From contig JNEU01000855.1 in assembly GCA_000697475.1 (NCBI GenBank), forward strand, positions 1-51,820: a stretch of DNA of 51,820 bases, given 5' to 3'. Source of the stretch: Lichtheimia corymbifera B2541. Taxonomy: Eukaryota > Mucoromycota > Mucoromycetes > Mucorales > Lichtheimiaceae. This document shows, piece after piece, positions 33,900-46,709 of the stretch. The notes under the pieces are model-generated. The model did not search any database. It saw only the letters and a list, made by a program, of their open reading frames with translations, and was not told the DNA's origin. Position 1 is the stretch's first letter. Each line of letters starts with the position of its first letter. Both the position numbers and the translations under genes were made by a program.

Positions 33900-34292
33900 A
33901 TGTCAACAGCAGCTGCAGCCAACGCTATCCGCAATAGTGCAATGACCCCCACTCGCATGTTTTTCAGAACCTCTCAGACCATTCCCTCAATGGCCCATGC
34001 ACGCACTGTGTTTAAAGCACTTGGAGAATACGGTGACATGATCGAGTACAAATTCTTACGGGTACGATCTTGGACAAGCAATGGGAATTTGAATTGGTTA
34101 AAAGACTCAACTTTATATATCTGTTTATAGTGTCCTGAAACTCGACAATATCTTAGCTATGGATTTGTTGTTTACAAGAATAATGAAGACGCACAAAAGG
34201 CAGCATCACAACGATTTATCAAGGTACCATCGGATATGTTTGAGAAACCATGCGAGGTCAAGATTGAAAAGTCAGTCAAGAACCGGGGATGA
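33900..34292 (+). CDS. Small RRM-like protein, probably mitochondrial
   Basis: Exons 33900-34061 and 34131-34292 (phase 0, 69-nt intron) give 107 aa. The N-terminus is rich in Ala, Ser, Arg and Thr with no acidic residues for about 40 positions (MSTAAAANAIRNSAMTPTRM), typical of a mitochondrial presequence. The rest resembles a compact RNA-recognition motif: AHARTVFKALGEYGDMIEYK, then an RNP1-like SYGFVVYKNN, and a basic end. I cannot name an orthologue. Converges tail to tail with VTI1, 56 bp between stops. An AATAAA at 34328-34333 follows the stop. Confidence 0.75.
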
Positions 34293-34348
34293 GACAGAAG
34301 GATAGATAGATAGATGAAGATGTAAAAAATAAAAAGGGATATCATATC

Positions 34349-35422
34349 TTAGAACAGCTTTGTCCAAATGACAAGCACAATTAAAGCAACCAGGATCAAA
34401 ATGATAGCAGCCGTAATCATCTTGTTTGTCGCCATGCTATTAGAGTTGTCTATATCAGTATTTTAATCATGAAATAAAGAGATCATCATCCCTTGGTCAT
34501 TCACTTACCGACGAGCCATGCCCTTGAGTGTCTTGGATGCCTTGTCAATGTATGAATCGGCTTCAGCCAGCTACACATATATGAAATGAATTTAGTATCT
34601 TCTTATTCTGGATCCATAGATAAAAGCCTTACCGTATCTCTAGCACGCAACATGGTCTCACGTTGTCCCTTGAGTGTGCTCAAAATATTGACACCAATAC
34701 CCTCAGTCTCCAATGCCAAACGATGGCTATCTTCCAACCTCCTGCTTGATTCACCCAATCGTTCGGTGCCACTCAGCAATCGTTGACGTTGGTCCATGGT
34801 AGATGCATCGAGATCACTTTGACTGGAAAGCATATCACCAAACAATTCATCACGGTCGGAAGAGCGGGGAGCTACTGCATTGGCACGTCGCTATTGTTGT
34901 TACTGCATTAGAGTTGACGACGCCCTTTGTATACACAAACACACACAACTTGCCAGATCGCGTTTCATCTTTTCAGCCTCGGACTTGTATAATCGAAGCT
35001 TGGCTTGAAGACGTGTACGAGAAGGTGCAGGGATATTGAGGATCTCCATTTCCATTTGTCCAAGCTATAACGTTTGCATGAATATCGGTATCTGGTCTCG
35101 ACCTTGGTTTCCCTATCTCCGTGTCCGTAGCAACCATCCTCCACCCCAACCACCGTTATCATATAAAACACTTACAATTTCATCAACTTCGTCCAGTTCA
35201 CGTTCTACAGCTCGAACCGTTGCTTTACGTTGCTCTATTCTTATATATCAATAAGGTGTCCTTTGCTTGTACACACACCCATTGACACTATCACTCGGAT
35301 AATATACCTCCTGATTGACTGGGGATTTGCTGGTCAATCTTGTTACGAATGCCATCGCCTACGGTTTGGAAATCTTGTTCGTAGCTCGCAAAAAGGTCTG
35401 AACCGCCTGCTGGTGAAGCCAT
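34349..35422 (-). CDS. VTI1: Vti1-type Qb-SNARE
   Basis: SNARE for Golgi, endosome and vacuole fusion. Exons in coding order 35422-35308, 35234-35176, 35064-34954, 34890-34633, 34570-34509, 34436-34349; 230 aa (yeast Vti1 is about 217). The N-terminal Habc region starts SDLFASYEQDFQTV and includes EQRKATVRAVERELDEVDEI and LGQMEMEILNIP, closely following Vti1. The Qb SNARE motif spans about residues 130-200 with the zero-layer Gln in LKGQRETM. The tail anchor is MITAAIILILVALIVLVIW plus TKLF. Intron 3 uses a GC donor: the exon ends KMKRDL and resumes RRANAV with no frame-keeping GT alternative. Confidence 0.94.
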
Positions 35423-35623
35423 GTTGACAATGGTCGGGTGTGTGTTGGATATGTGGAAAAGAGAAAAAGAAGTAGGAATACCAAGAGCGCCCACCAAGCA
35501 GCAGCGACCTTCCTTAAACTGCAGTCTCCGATTCAACGCACGTGTGTGGCACTTGTTTCACCTGCCCACCACAGTCAATCATTGATTATAGTAGAATGTA
35601 GTAGTAGTAATAACTTTTTATTT

Positions 35624-38600
35624 TTAACGACGTTCCCTACGTTTAAAATAGCATAAAAGTACAAAGACAATGAGATTAAAAACAAAGAAGCAAATAATGA
35701 GACCCAAATCTCTCCACTTGTTGGCAGGATCCCATCCAAAATAGGTATTCAAGTACTCGACGCCAGAAGTGTACTTGCAATAACGGCAAAGGTCAATAGC
35801 ATCAGGGTCTTTCACATAACCTGTAGCACCGGATGAAAAGAATGCGTCGAGATATTGACCACATGTCTGGTTGGCAGGAGGTGTAAATTCGACAAAGTCA
35901 CTATCATCGCAAATTACGGTAACATGCTCAAGCTCGTTCACTGACAAACCCTCGATGTAGTAATGAAATGGATCTATGGTAGTATTTAATAAAGCATCTT
36001 CATCAAAAAGAAATTATACTTACCAATCCAATACACCCATGACGACCAAAATTTCGGCATAGATTCTGCTGGCTGCATCATTCCAGCAAAGAGCAACAAG
36101 AAAGAAACAAGCACTGGATTGAGTGATGATGCCATCTTGGGTGTTTCTGAAACGGCAGCAATGACAAATCCAAGAGATACGGCCCAGCAAACAAAGCAGC
36201 TAGCCATGATATAAAAGTATCCACAAGCTTCGGGCGTGTTGGCAAGTCCTGTTGTCCAGTAGAATCCTCCCATAAAGGTAGCACCCATGAAAAGGATATA
36301 AGGGACCTCCACCAAGACGCAAGAAAGAGCAAAAGGTAGCCATCCATAAAATCGAGAAGAGTATTCACGCCGAAAATATAATCGTTCAACCATGAATTTG
36401 GGTTGTGCATAAATGATCTACTTCCTAGTTATCAGTAAAGTAGATAAGTTATACATCACAATTTACCAAGATCATAGCCATAATAAAGGTACCAAACAGG
36501 GCAAAAACGCGGTTTTGTAAATCAATCGAGCTCTGTGTCAGCTTCCAATATGTGAATCCATTGAACAGGGCTGTGATCATAACACTCATCCACCGCCCAA
36601 GGTTGTAATCAGGTGATCTCCAATAGGCCAAAGCCATTCGTTTATGCACAAGCCGAAACTGTGTCCAAAATCCAGTGGCATATGTATACGCTTTACGTTT
36701 GGGGTGCGGATCAGCGACTTGATAAATGGCATCCAGCTCAGCTTTTAATGCTTTAGCTTCATCGGAATGCTCCCAAATAGTGGCCCAGTCTTGAGTTTTG
36801 CCTTTAAAGCTCGTACCAGCACCGACCACTTCAAGAATGTATTCGGCAGGATTGGCATCTGGTGAGAATTTAGGACCGCCCTTGGATTCAAAATAATCAA
36901 TCATGGTACGTGCGTCAGGACCAATCTCGCCATGATAGGCAGTGCGACCACCACGCACAAGCAGTAGTAAATGATCAAAGTGCTCAAATAGAATGGCTGA
37001 TGGTTGATGAATCGTACAAAGAACGGGCCATCCTGCATCGGCAAGTTTACGGATGAACCGGATAATGTTGAATGAGCTTTGTGAATCAAGGCCTGATGTT
37101 GGCTCATCCAAAAACAGCAACTTGGGCTTGGCTACCAATTCCATCCCGATTGTGAGACGCTTACGCTCCTCAACAGAAATGCCAACACCATCATCCACAT
37201 TGCCAATTTGTGCATCCGCAATATCTTCCATTTCCAATAGCTTGATGATTTGCTCGACATAGTCATCCTTTTCCTTCTTGGGCACTTGAGCGTCTTGTCG
37301 AAGATAGGCTGAAAATTGCATGGCTTCTCGCACCGTCACTGCTGGTTGATGGATATCCAATTGTTCACAATAGCCCGTGATTCGTTCAAAGTCCTCAATC
37401 AACGCTTCATTGTTCAAGAAAATCCTTCCTTCAACTTTGCCGATTGTCTTTCGACGTGCCAATACATCCAATAATGTGGTTTTCCCAGCACCAGAAGATC
37501 CCATGAGCGCCGTCAGGTGACCCGGTCGAACAATGCCGGATATATCATTGAGGAGTTGCAATTGACCACCCTTGTAAGGCACCGTGTAGTTTACATGCTG
37601 CCATGAAAATACGCTCGAGTTACTTGTCACTTGCATCCCATCGGTCATTTCAACTTGCTCACGCCGTCTAGCAACTTCTTGCTCATCCGTACGGGTTTTG
37701 GGCGCCTTTCCTGGAAGGTACAGCTTTCTGAGCACACCCATTTTGTTGGGACTGTAGACTTCCATGGTCAATGCAGTGAGAAACGTAAATAGTATAAAGT
37801 AGCCAATCACCACAAGCAGATTAGGGGCCCATAGCTGATTTGGCTCGAAAGAAAGATATTCTCGAAGGTAGTCATCACCACGTACAAAGTCTTCTCCAGG
37901 TTTGCCGCCTTGCATAGTACAGCTCTTGTGTGTCCAATCATCATAATAGCCAGGCCCATAGGGTACAGCATTTCCAGGACCATCACATGAATAAATTTGA
38001 CCATGTAACTCGTTGATAAGTAACACCTTGTATGCATATGACATTGGATTTATCCAATAAATCCTATTGTTGCATGATATGTGAATATATTGTTTACCAT
38101 TTAAACCCTCATGTCTTACCAAGAAAACCACACGTGCATGGAGTTGAAGGGGATGACATAGCCAATGCATGTAACTATTAAGTAATGTTGTCAGAGATCA
38201 TTGCAGATGCAAAACACGGATCCTACTACTTACCCATGACCATAAGCAAATTGCCGGATACTTGCGTGGCGATAAAGAAACTCGATGTCATTGCACCAAA
38301 AAACCGAAAGAAGCCATTCATCATCATGACGATCGCGAATAGGTCCAAAAAGTAGGTGAAGAATCTGCCGGCATTGTCAAGGTTGAGACCCATCATGAAA
38401 TAAGAGCATATCTGAAACAGCAAAACTAGGGAGTCGTTTGGTAGTTAATAGATAAGCTATGGAGGTGATGGCATTATTTACTACATACCTTGAGCAATAG
38501 CAAAGGGCGCGTCAAGTATGACTTGGGCAATGTAAAAAGCAGCTGGACGAAACATGGCATAATGCTTTTGCTTTTCCAGAACAGGACGACCGATCATAAA

Positions 38601-40413
38601 CACCAAAAGCTCAGACTGCGAGATAAAGGCATTCAGAATAAGTGCATTGAAAATGGCACCACCCCGTGAGAAAGCACCGATGCCACTGAATGGCATTTGA
38701 AAGAAACAGGATGCGGTGACCAAGGCTTGGATAAATATAGTGCCATAGCGAGAAATAAGGGCAGGATAATCCTTAATCAGAAGATGGAACTGTCGAATCG
38801 TGAGGGCCTTGCATTGCTGATAAAATGATGCGGTATATGGATTGTTGTTGGATGCATGCTTTTGGTGTTCCTCCCGGACGGCTTCCATGAATAACTCGGA
38901 TGGCTTTTCAGATTCCAATTGAGCTTCATATGCTTGCATTTCATGCATCATGCGTTGGTGCAACTTGGATTCATAGTACACTTTGGAAAACTCATGTGCA
39001 TGTTGTGGAACGGATTTTTCAAAACCAGGCTTCACTTCACGTTCAAGCGGATTGCATAACCCCGTCAAAAAATCAGGCACCGATTTGCGTGGTGGACAAT
39101 GGAAACCGAGTTCCTCAAAGTATGATTTGGCTTCATTCGCTGGCCCAAAGTAAATACAATAGCCATTGTCAAGCAAAAGCACCTTGTCAAATAAGGAGTA
39201 AATGTTGTTCGATGCTTGATATAAGGTGGCCACTGTCGTTTTGTGAAAAATGTCGGTCATGATTCGCAAGGATCGAACAAAGTCAAGAGCTGAAGCTGCA
39301 TCAAGTCCACGTGTTGAGCAATCATAGCAAATGATAGAACTAAGCGTTGTCATGGTCTCCGCAATCGAAAGTCGTTTACGTTCTCCACCCGAAAGCCCAC
39401 GAACAAAAGCATTACCCACAAGCGTGTGCATTTGTTTGGTGAGACCAAGCATGTTGCCAAGGAGATAGATCGTCTTTTCCACAAAGTCATTCTTTGTCTC
39501 TTCTGGTAGTCGTTTTCCAGGTGTTTTGCATCGAAGAGCGAATTGAAGTGTTTGACGTAATGTCAAGGTGGGATAATGTTGATCCTCTTCCGAGTTGTAC
39601 ACAACTTGCCCACGGTACCTTTTGGCAAATGTCTCTGGATCAAGTCCACCATAGCTCACTTGACCCTCCACCTTTGTGTAAGAGCCCCGTTCATTACTAA
39701 GTACCTTTAACAAGCTTGAACATCCTGCACCGGGACGCCCGAGAACCAAAAGCATCTCGCCCTCCTTACAAAAACCACTCAAGTTGCAGAGGATAGTCTT
39801 TCGACTCTTGATGCCAACACCAAACTTTTTCCATAGCTGAAAAAACTCACTCGTCGTACTCCACAAGGTAGGGATCGTGAATGTATCAGCTCCTAAACCC
39901 TACAAGTTTCCCGAATATCCATGGGTCACAAGGAAGCTCAAATAGAGACGCATGTGTGTGTAAGGTAATACCTCGACCGTCAGATCTTTCCATATCAAGC
40001 CAAGATGTTTTCGCTTGTGACCAGCCTCTTGTGCTTGTGTAGATATCCCATGTAGAAATTCATCAAGGTTGAATTCTTCAACATCGCCTTGTTCCATCTT
40101 AGATTCGCTGTGTGCCGATGAATGTTGACGGCTGATACGTGATAGCTCACGTTTGAGCTCCTGATATTCTCCAATGGCAGCTATTGTGATGTAGAATCAC
40201 TACTGACGTTATTTTCTTATACCGTCAAGGTACTCGTAAAAGAGACAACTTGCCTTGAACATTCACAGGATCTGCATTAGATTCTCCAAACGTGCCTTCA
40301 GTGCCGAGTGCTGTATCATCTTCTTGGTGAAAAAGCGTGTCCACAGAACCCGACGTGGATCCATGATGTGGCGAGCGGTCGCGTTTACCGCTGGTGATAT
40401 CACTACTTGCCAT
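35624..40413 (-). CDS. PDR-type (ABCG) full-size ABC transporter
   Basis: Plasma-membrane drug or lipid efflux pump of the fungal pleiotropic drug resistance family. Exons in coding order 40413-40254, 40180-39972, 39899-38489, 38425-38234, 38174-38120, 38063-36467, 36417-36024, 35973-35624; 1455 aa, full family length. Order NBD1-TMD1-NBD2-TMD2. NBD1: Walker A GRPGAGCSSLLK (about 177, Cys replacing Lys as is normal in PDR), signature VRGLSGGERKRLSIAE, Walker B IICYDCSTRGLD. NBD2: Walker A GSSGAGKTTLLD (about 740), degenerate signature GISVEERKRLTIG, Walker B LLFLDEPTSGLD. The asymmetric motifs are typical of the family. The PDR-specific end (DPFHYYIEGL, CGQYL, FGWDPANKWRDLG) is present. Intron 1 uses a GC donor. 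Substrate cannot be inferred. Confidence 0.95.
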
Positions 40414-40766
40414 GTAAACAAGGAGTCAGAAAAAAAAAGTGGGATCAGAACATCATATAATATATATACCCTTCTTTTCTTGATCTGGTGTCTTGTGTTG
40501 CATTGTCACAAAAAGGTGGTGATTTCAAATTGCCGCGTTCTTGTTGTACAATCGGCAAGAAGCGGCCCGTCGGACTAGTCGTAAATGGTGCAACAATACC
40601 CCATTGGCATGAATACAAACAACCATTGTCATAAATTCGCTTCCTTGGATAGAATGCAAATGTTGTCAATGCCAATCTCGCTGTCATTCCTCATATCAAT
40701 ATCAATGATCCAAGTTGCTCAATATAAACATTTATTCCTCACGTCGACAAAGAACAAGTAGGTATT
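40414..40766. other. Intergenic region, PDR gene promoter side
   Basis: 353 bp upstream of the PDR gene and downstream of the Rvs161-like gene. Nothing else supported. Confidence 0.5.
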
Positions 40767-41889
40767 CTAAAAGTTGCCACAAATGCTCAATTCACGCATC
40801 TGCTGGAGCACATCATCCACACGCCTATCGGATGCATCGGTCTCTGGAGGAAAGTGGTGTCGTAAACCTTCGAGTTGTTCATAACTGGATTGACAGAATT
40901 GCAATTGAGCCTTGACAAGTGCTTCAAAAGTAGGATCGAGATAGGGCACACGTAATTCCACCACCTTGGGAAGATCCGCAATGAGGATGCTGTTTAAGCC
41001 TTCATACATTTCACGTGCCATGTTTGCTTCTTGCTCCGCCTGCATAAAACAACAAACATTAAGTCCCAATGTTGACCCTTATTGTATGCATATCCACGTA
41101 CCCTTGGCAACCGCTGAGGATCTTCACTTGGCTTATCAATCAATTTTCTGACTTTGGAGCGATGGGCATCATAATCCAAGAGCTTCTTTTGACGTCGTTT
41201 CACAGCTTCGTTGACTTCAGGGAAATAAGAACAGAATCGTGATAACGGCTCAAGTACGGTAGATCTGAATGCTTGATCCTATCCAATATCCAAATAAGAA
41301 ACAATGTATAGGATGCCAAGAGAGATTAGTTTGCATACCATGTCTGTTTTGGTTTCCTCATCCATCTTTTCAATGACTTTTCTGTATTCTTGTCCACCTG
41401 GTCCCATAATGACCGTATCGTCGTAAAAGTGTCCAATGGTTTGTGAGATGCGTAATTGAGTTCCAGTCATTGCTATTGCATTGAATAAGTCATCATGGTT
41501 TCCAAGGATACGATTGCCGTATTTTACCTCGCATTGCATCCAGGTAACCCTTGGCTTCCTTTGTCAGTTTTTCAGCCTTCTTTTCAAGTCTATCGAAGGT
41601 TCCGGTTATTGAAAAGTCGTTTGCAATAGGTTGTCACCTTACGTTTTGAATCGTTCGTATTCCTCGTCAAATTCGCTGTCGACAGTGCGATCGACGACGC
41701 CTGTGCGTTGCATGAGCTATAATGCCAAGAGTTAGTTTTCTCCCCCTCCCTTTCAAGAAACTGCATCCCAACTCCACTTGCCGTTGTGCCTGCTCTGTTA
41801 AGGTTCTTTTTGAATCCCGTTCTATAGAAAACAAAATGAATAAACTATAAAGGGTGGCATTGTAAAGCAATTACTTACATGAAGCTCAT
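40767..41889 (-). CDS. BAR domain protein Rvs161/Hob3
   Basis: Membrane-curving amphiphysin family protein acting with the actin cytoskeleton in endocytosis. Exons in coding order 41889-41879 (11 nt), 41821-41782, 41716-41643, 41589-41528, 41472-41339, 41278-41102, 41039-40767; 256 aa, close to Hob3 (264). Nearly the whole protein is a BAR domain: GFKKNLNRAGTTLMQRTG, EFDEEYERFKTLEKKAEKL, EAKGYLDAMRAMT, RFCSYFPEVNEAVKRRQKK, KLLDYDAHRSKVRKL and DLPKVVELRVPYLDPTFEAL. No SH3 domain follows, which distinguishes Rvs161 from Rvs167. The first coding exon is MSF plus two bases of Ile. Intron 2 uses a GC donor (ACG then GCAAGT). Confidence 0.93.
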
Positions 41890-42815
41890 TATGAATGTCT
41901 ATGCGAAGGAGGGAGAGAGAGGTGTGGCACACCATAATCGCCTTCTTCCTTCTCCTCATGACTCGATCACACTCCGCCAGCTCAGCGGCGCGTGCATCCG
42001 ATATTCTCTGCCACATTCACTAAGCATGTGCAACCATCCATTGAGCTGGCATTCATCATGCTTGGCATTAGCAATACTTGGTCCCTTCTTATTTGAAAAT
42101 GACAAACTCCACCTATTGTACCTGTTGTGCCTGTCTATTCTATGCATAAGCAAGGGATGTCTCTGAAACTTATCCAATCGTCACGTGGCAAGTAGTGTCT
42201 TTTTATTATTAATTTCTCATCCAGCTGTCACTTGCTGCATGGTACTATTTGTGTGGGTACTATTAGAGAGGGGTGCAATGCTGTTCTTATATACACATGT
42301 TATGGCACAATATGCACAAGAATGTCTTTTAGAGCGCGAGGTAGTTTTAAGCATCCTTCATTGATAGTTTTCGTGCCGGTCTGGTCGTCCTCAAGGCCAG
42401 CTTCAACGCATCCGTATTCATATTGCAGGTAAGAGAATCGAATATCGACCTTTGTTCCAACCGCTTTTCTCTTCAACTCTCCACCCTCTCGTTGTGCAGT
42501 TGCGGTCATTGTTTTCTCACCCCAATATTCATTCATTATTATTGCCTTATTCAAAATACATCAGATAACAACGTACGTGGTTATTTTTGATGTTTGACGT
42601 TTCAAAGCATTTCTTGATAAAAACCCATAAAACGTGCAATAAATCGCTTTCAGATGACATCAGATGACATACGATCAGGCAAAGAACCATATATAAGTAG
42701 GTCCATGGCGTCAATGATAGACTTCTGAGCCCGATACAATGGAGCCTGCTTGACGGGGTGGAAATGTGTGCTTTGTCGATGGGCTAATAGTTCATCCTCC
42801 AAGCAAAAAAAGAAG
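41890..42815. other. Gene-free stretch upstream of the Rvs161-like gene
   Basis: Promoter side of the Rvs161-like gene, then unsupported open frames only. A short direct repeat, CAGATGACAT twice, occurs at 42652-42671. Confidence 0.45.
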
Positions 42816-42819
42816 TAGT

Positions 42820-43120
42820 AAAGAGGAAAGAGACGTGTGGTAGAATGATGATGGGGCGGCGACAACATCCTTTTATTGTGCATGATGGGCATGGGTATTT
42901 CTGACTGTTGGCGCATAAACCAGCATTAAGTCTGAGCTCTGAGAAGCCTACGTGCAATGTTGTTTATGCATACATCGGCCAAATTAGGGCAGGTGATGAT
43001 AAGAAATCCATCAAGGAATTGGATTCACTTGCACGTCTAACGCACATCCCATTATTATAAAGGAGACTTACCATGTTGTCGACCTACTCTTAATATTGGT
43101 ATACGTGTCGAAAAAGCAGC
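42820..43120. repeat. Direct duplication, left copy (partner at 50098-50430)
   Basis: Shared landmarks in the same order: GACGTGTGGTAGAATGATG, GGCGGCGACAACATCCTTTT, GCGCATAAACCAG, ATTAAGTCTGAG, GCATACATCGG, ACCATGTTGTC and TACTCTTAAT. The two copies bracket about 7 kb of repeats and pseudogene. Confidence 0.85.
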
Positions 43121-43214
43121 GAGGATGATCCGATCACCTTCGATATCACATATCAAGTTTCATCTGGCATTGTGTAACCCGGTTTTGAAAAGGAAAAGTG
43201 CAAGAGACATGGTG

Positions 43215-43365
43215 CAAATAGCAAAGCCCAAGATAGTGGAAGCAGGACTAATAGCGGAATCAGCAGTAGGAATAATATGTACAGAGGCGGAAACAGGTGA
43301 AATGGCAGTAGCAGGAGTAGTCGCGGTAACAAGAGGAATACGTACAGGATCCCGAGATGAAATAC
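43215..43365 (-). pseudogene. Fragment of the N-terminal low-complexity exon of the KH-2H gene
   Basis: The plus strand reads ACTAATAGCGGAATCAGCAG, then GAAACAGGTGAAATGGCAG, very like 22075-22160 and 22130-22210 inside exon 1 of the intact gene (which is on the minus strand). No continuation into the KH or 2H regions here. Confidence 0.6.
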
Positions 43366-43439
43366 CCTTATTGATAAAAAATCAAAGGGCTCGACTCACA
43401 TGTCAGGATTTTCTGATTTAGGCCTTGCTGCTGACATTC

Positions 43440-44900
43440 ATACGCTGTCTATATTTCAAGGACGGGAATTGAAAACATCAACGCTATTGGTGGAGAGACG
43501 CATGATGAATCTTCCCCTGCCTTCCTATAGTAAGGTCCACCTATGGTAGCCCGTATGGAATGGTTCATTGTTATATAAGGATGCATAAGAAGATAGCGTT
43601 AGCTGAAATCTGCCATAAATAAGCATGGTATGTTCATGTATTCGTGCCACATTGTATAACAGAGCTCATTCTTTCTTGAGCATAATGGATTAAGCTTACA
43701 GTGAACCGTGCTTCTTCTCTAACAACAAGCACATGTTGGGCATCATCATCCATCTTTGCAATACAAGCTTTTGATAATTGCCACTGCCTTTCATTTGCTG
43801 TCAGCAGGTGTGCTAGGAAGCTTTAGTGAATGTAATAATGTTGTGGTAAAGAGCAAAAGCATATCGATACGACAATGAAATTACAGCCTTCAATTTTTAT
43901 TTTCCCCCTTTTCGATCCAGAAACCAACCGAGTGAGCTGATAGTATGATACCAAAAATATTTAGTTGATCCAATTTTCATTTAATAAGAAGGTCGAGGAA
44001 TACATAAAGTAGTGTGGGTGTCTACCAAGTAAATATGAAAAGGAATATCATCGAAAAGATAGGGGGTGATCACAAAGAGGGCAACAGGATAATTGTGTCA
44101 TGGTATTCTTGGTTGCTGCCGTCATAAAACATCGTACATCCATGGTTGCGTTGACTCGAGCATTCCAATATCATCCATGACTGTAAACGCCTTCTTTCGT
44201 CAGTTCCATCCTATCCACCAACATCCTCTACCGTATCCACGCAGCTTGATCCAACCGCCCTGCTGACTTCTCATCACTGCAATCGATTGCATCCATCCAT
44301 CAAATCCAATATGTTGGTTGAATATAGCCATGTGATCGCTACTGATATGCTTCCTTTTCCCTCCGGCTGTTGGTCAACATCATGCTTAGTCGTTTCCTTC
44401 GCAGCTCAACCAGTCGAAGATGGTTTGTGGTGCGGTGTACTCGATGGCTGATATGGCATCCCATCCATTGGAACCTGTATGTATCAAAGCATACTGTCAC
44501 ATGTAAATAAAGCTGCTTCTATACAATGGCTATCTGCTGTCCACGTGAAGAATGCTGTAAGGCAGGCTGCTGCTGCAAGGAGCTTGAGACAATGAAATGA
44601 AACCCTCGCTAACAGTAACTGCTGGAATGAATGCTGTTACGATTGATTGTGGTTGACGAGCTGCAAGAGAACATGCAGTGTCCTGGAACGCGGGTGTTTT
44701 AGTGTGGTGCCACACGCCATGGAGTTGCCATTAAGTCAAAGACAAACGGATCGATACAGTTGTAGGATTGACATGATGAGTTGAAGCAGGACAATCGTTC
44801 GCAGGTTGTAGTTGTGCTTGAATGGGGCAACAGTTGGGAATGGGAGGAGGAAGAGGGAAGAAGCTAAAGTGGAAGAGGTGGAAATTAAATAGATCAGGCA
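43440..44900 (-). repeat. Dispersed element A, copy 4
   Basis: Begins near GCTATTGGTGGAG, followed by GGTCCACCTATGGTAGCCCG and GTGCCACATTGTATAACAGA, and ends with GGGGCAACAGTTGGGAATGG and a GTGGAAATTAAATAGATC tail. Collinear with copies at 19060 and 46710, and the same half as at 26880. The conserved reading frame is badly eroded in this copy. Confidence 0.8.
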
Positions 44901-44929
44901 CTGTCAGACTAAACCATGCACACTATAAA

Positions 44930-45545
44930 TGAATCCATGACCTTGATTGCCCCTCTCCAACCTGAAACTTTCACACAATATGCTCTTGGTCATGCTGAAC
45001 AACTTTGTATCAATAAGGAAGCCACACTTCATTTGAAAATTTTGAATGGGAAGGTATAATGTGGGGCTTACTATGGATGGTCGGAAATCGGGTACGCGCC
45101 GGATTTATGATTTATCGAAGTAGTATGTATTAACTTGGGATTGCCCACTTCGAACCTGAAACTTTGTCAGAAGGTTCGCTGGGACATGCTGATTAACTCC
45201 ATTGATTTTAAAATCGCAGGCTTCATTATAAATGTTTTGAATACGGGGCAGCCCAAATTTAGGCAAAAGTACGGTGGACGCTCCCTGAGCCTGAGATTGC
45301 CCACCTCGAGCGTGAAACTTTCATGCAAGGTACTCTCGATCACGGCGAGCAATTTTGTTCTCATAAAGATGCCACACTTCACTATGAAGTTTTGTTTGGC
45401 AGCGCACGGATGTATGGAGGGAAACATAGATAAGATGCACGGGCCGCGCCCGCCGATATTGGTCATCTCGAACATGAAACTTGGTCAGAAGGTCCTCTCG
45501 GCCATGCTGATCAACTTGTTCTCATAAAGATGCGACACTTCATTA
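44930..45545. repeat. TCATGCTGATCAAC repeat units
   Basis: About four diverged units joined to the end of element A copy 4, in the order seen at 27431-28150 and, inverted, at 2880-3525. GGTCATGCTGAAC, GGACATGCTGATTAAC and GGCCATGCTGATCAAC mark successive units. Confidence 0.8.
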
Positions 45546-45599
45546 TGACAATTTAAAGAAACAGGCACCTCTATGTTTTTACATATGCTGTGAGAGTGA

Positions 45600-46700
45600 T
45601 GATATATGAGAAGTGGTGGGTGTTCATTGTGAAGTATCATGCAAATGAGCTGAGTTACACACAGAAGTGCATCTGCATATTTGGCTCTATCAGGGTCAAG
45701 CTACTTTACAATGAGCAAACACCACTTGTCATATAGCATAACACTTATATCATATGCAAAACACAAACGGGCATTTATCTTAAAACTTTACAATGAAACG
45801 TGGGGTCTTCAATCGAACAAAGTTGCGCGGCTGGGTGAAGCGCACCCTATGTGCAAGTTTCACGATCTAGCTCGCCATTCTCAGATTCACCCAATGTCAC
45901 CACCAGCCTCGTCGAAAAAAAATTCAAGAGGTCGACCTGTTCAACTTTGGCTGGTGGTGACATTGGGTGAATCTGAGAATGGCCACGACGATCGTGAAAC
46001 TTGTACCCAAGGTGCGCTTCACCCCGACGAGCAATATTGTTCGATTGAAGACCCCACGTTTCATTGTAAAGTTTTGAGATAAATGCCCGTTTGTGTTTTG
46101 CATATGATATAAGTGTTATGCTATATGACAAGTGGTGTTTGCTCATTGTAAAGTAGCTTGACCCTGATAGAGCCAAATATGCAGACGCACTTCTGTGTGT
46201 AACTCAGCTCATTTGCATGATACTACACAATGAACAAACACCACTTGTCATATAGCATCACGCTTACAGCATATGTAAAACATAAAGGTGCCTGTATCTC
46301 TAAACTTTACAATGAAACGTGGGCTCTTTCATAGAACAATATTGCTCGGCTGGGTGAAGCGCACCTTGGGTGCAAGTTTCACGATCAAGCTCGACGATCC
46401 TAGATTTCGCAATGTCACCACCAGCCAAAGTCGAAAAAAATTCAAGAGGTCGACCCTGGGATCCAGTTTGGCTGGTGGCGACATTGCGAAATCTAGGATT
46501 GGCCACCACGATCGTGAAACTTCTACACATGATACTTTCGTCCCCGACGAGTAACTTTGTTCTATGTAAGACCTCATGTTTCATTGTAAAGTTTAGAGAT
46601 ATAGGCGCCTTTATGTTTTCATTATGCATGCTATATGAAAAGTGGTCTTTGTTCATTGTTAAGTAGCTTGACCCTGATAATGAAAAAGATGCAGAGGGAC
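45600..46700. repeat. Two adjacent fold-back palindromes of the 329-bp family
   Basis: Anchors of the family lie at about 45711 (+), 46146 (-), 46230 (+) and 46656 (-). Palindrome 1 is centred near 45928 and palindrome 2 near 46443. Arms are about 200-300 bp, with inner arms CACCACCAGCC and GGCTGGTGGTGAC (or GGCTGGTGGCGAC) around an A-rich, GTCGAC-containing loop. The opposed frames translate to nearly the same peptide on both strands. The 46146/46230 junction has the same 84-bp spacing as at 1206/1290 and 2711/2795. Confidence 0.9.
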
Positions 46701-46709
46701 TGAGGTGGT

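Noticed and set aside
41879..42166. Plus-strand frame of 95 codons near the Rvs161 start
   Set aside because: No domain, and it overlaps the first coding exon and promoter of a well-supported gene on the other strand.
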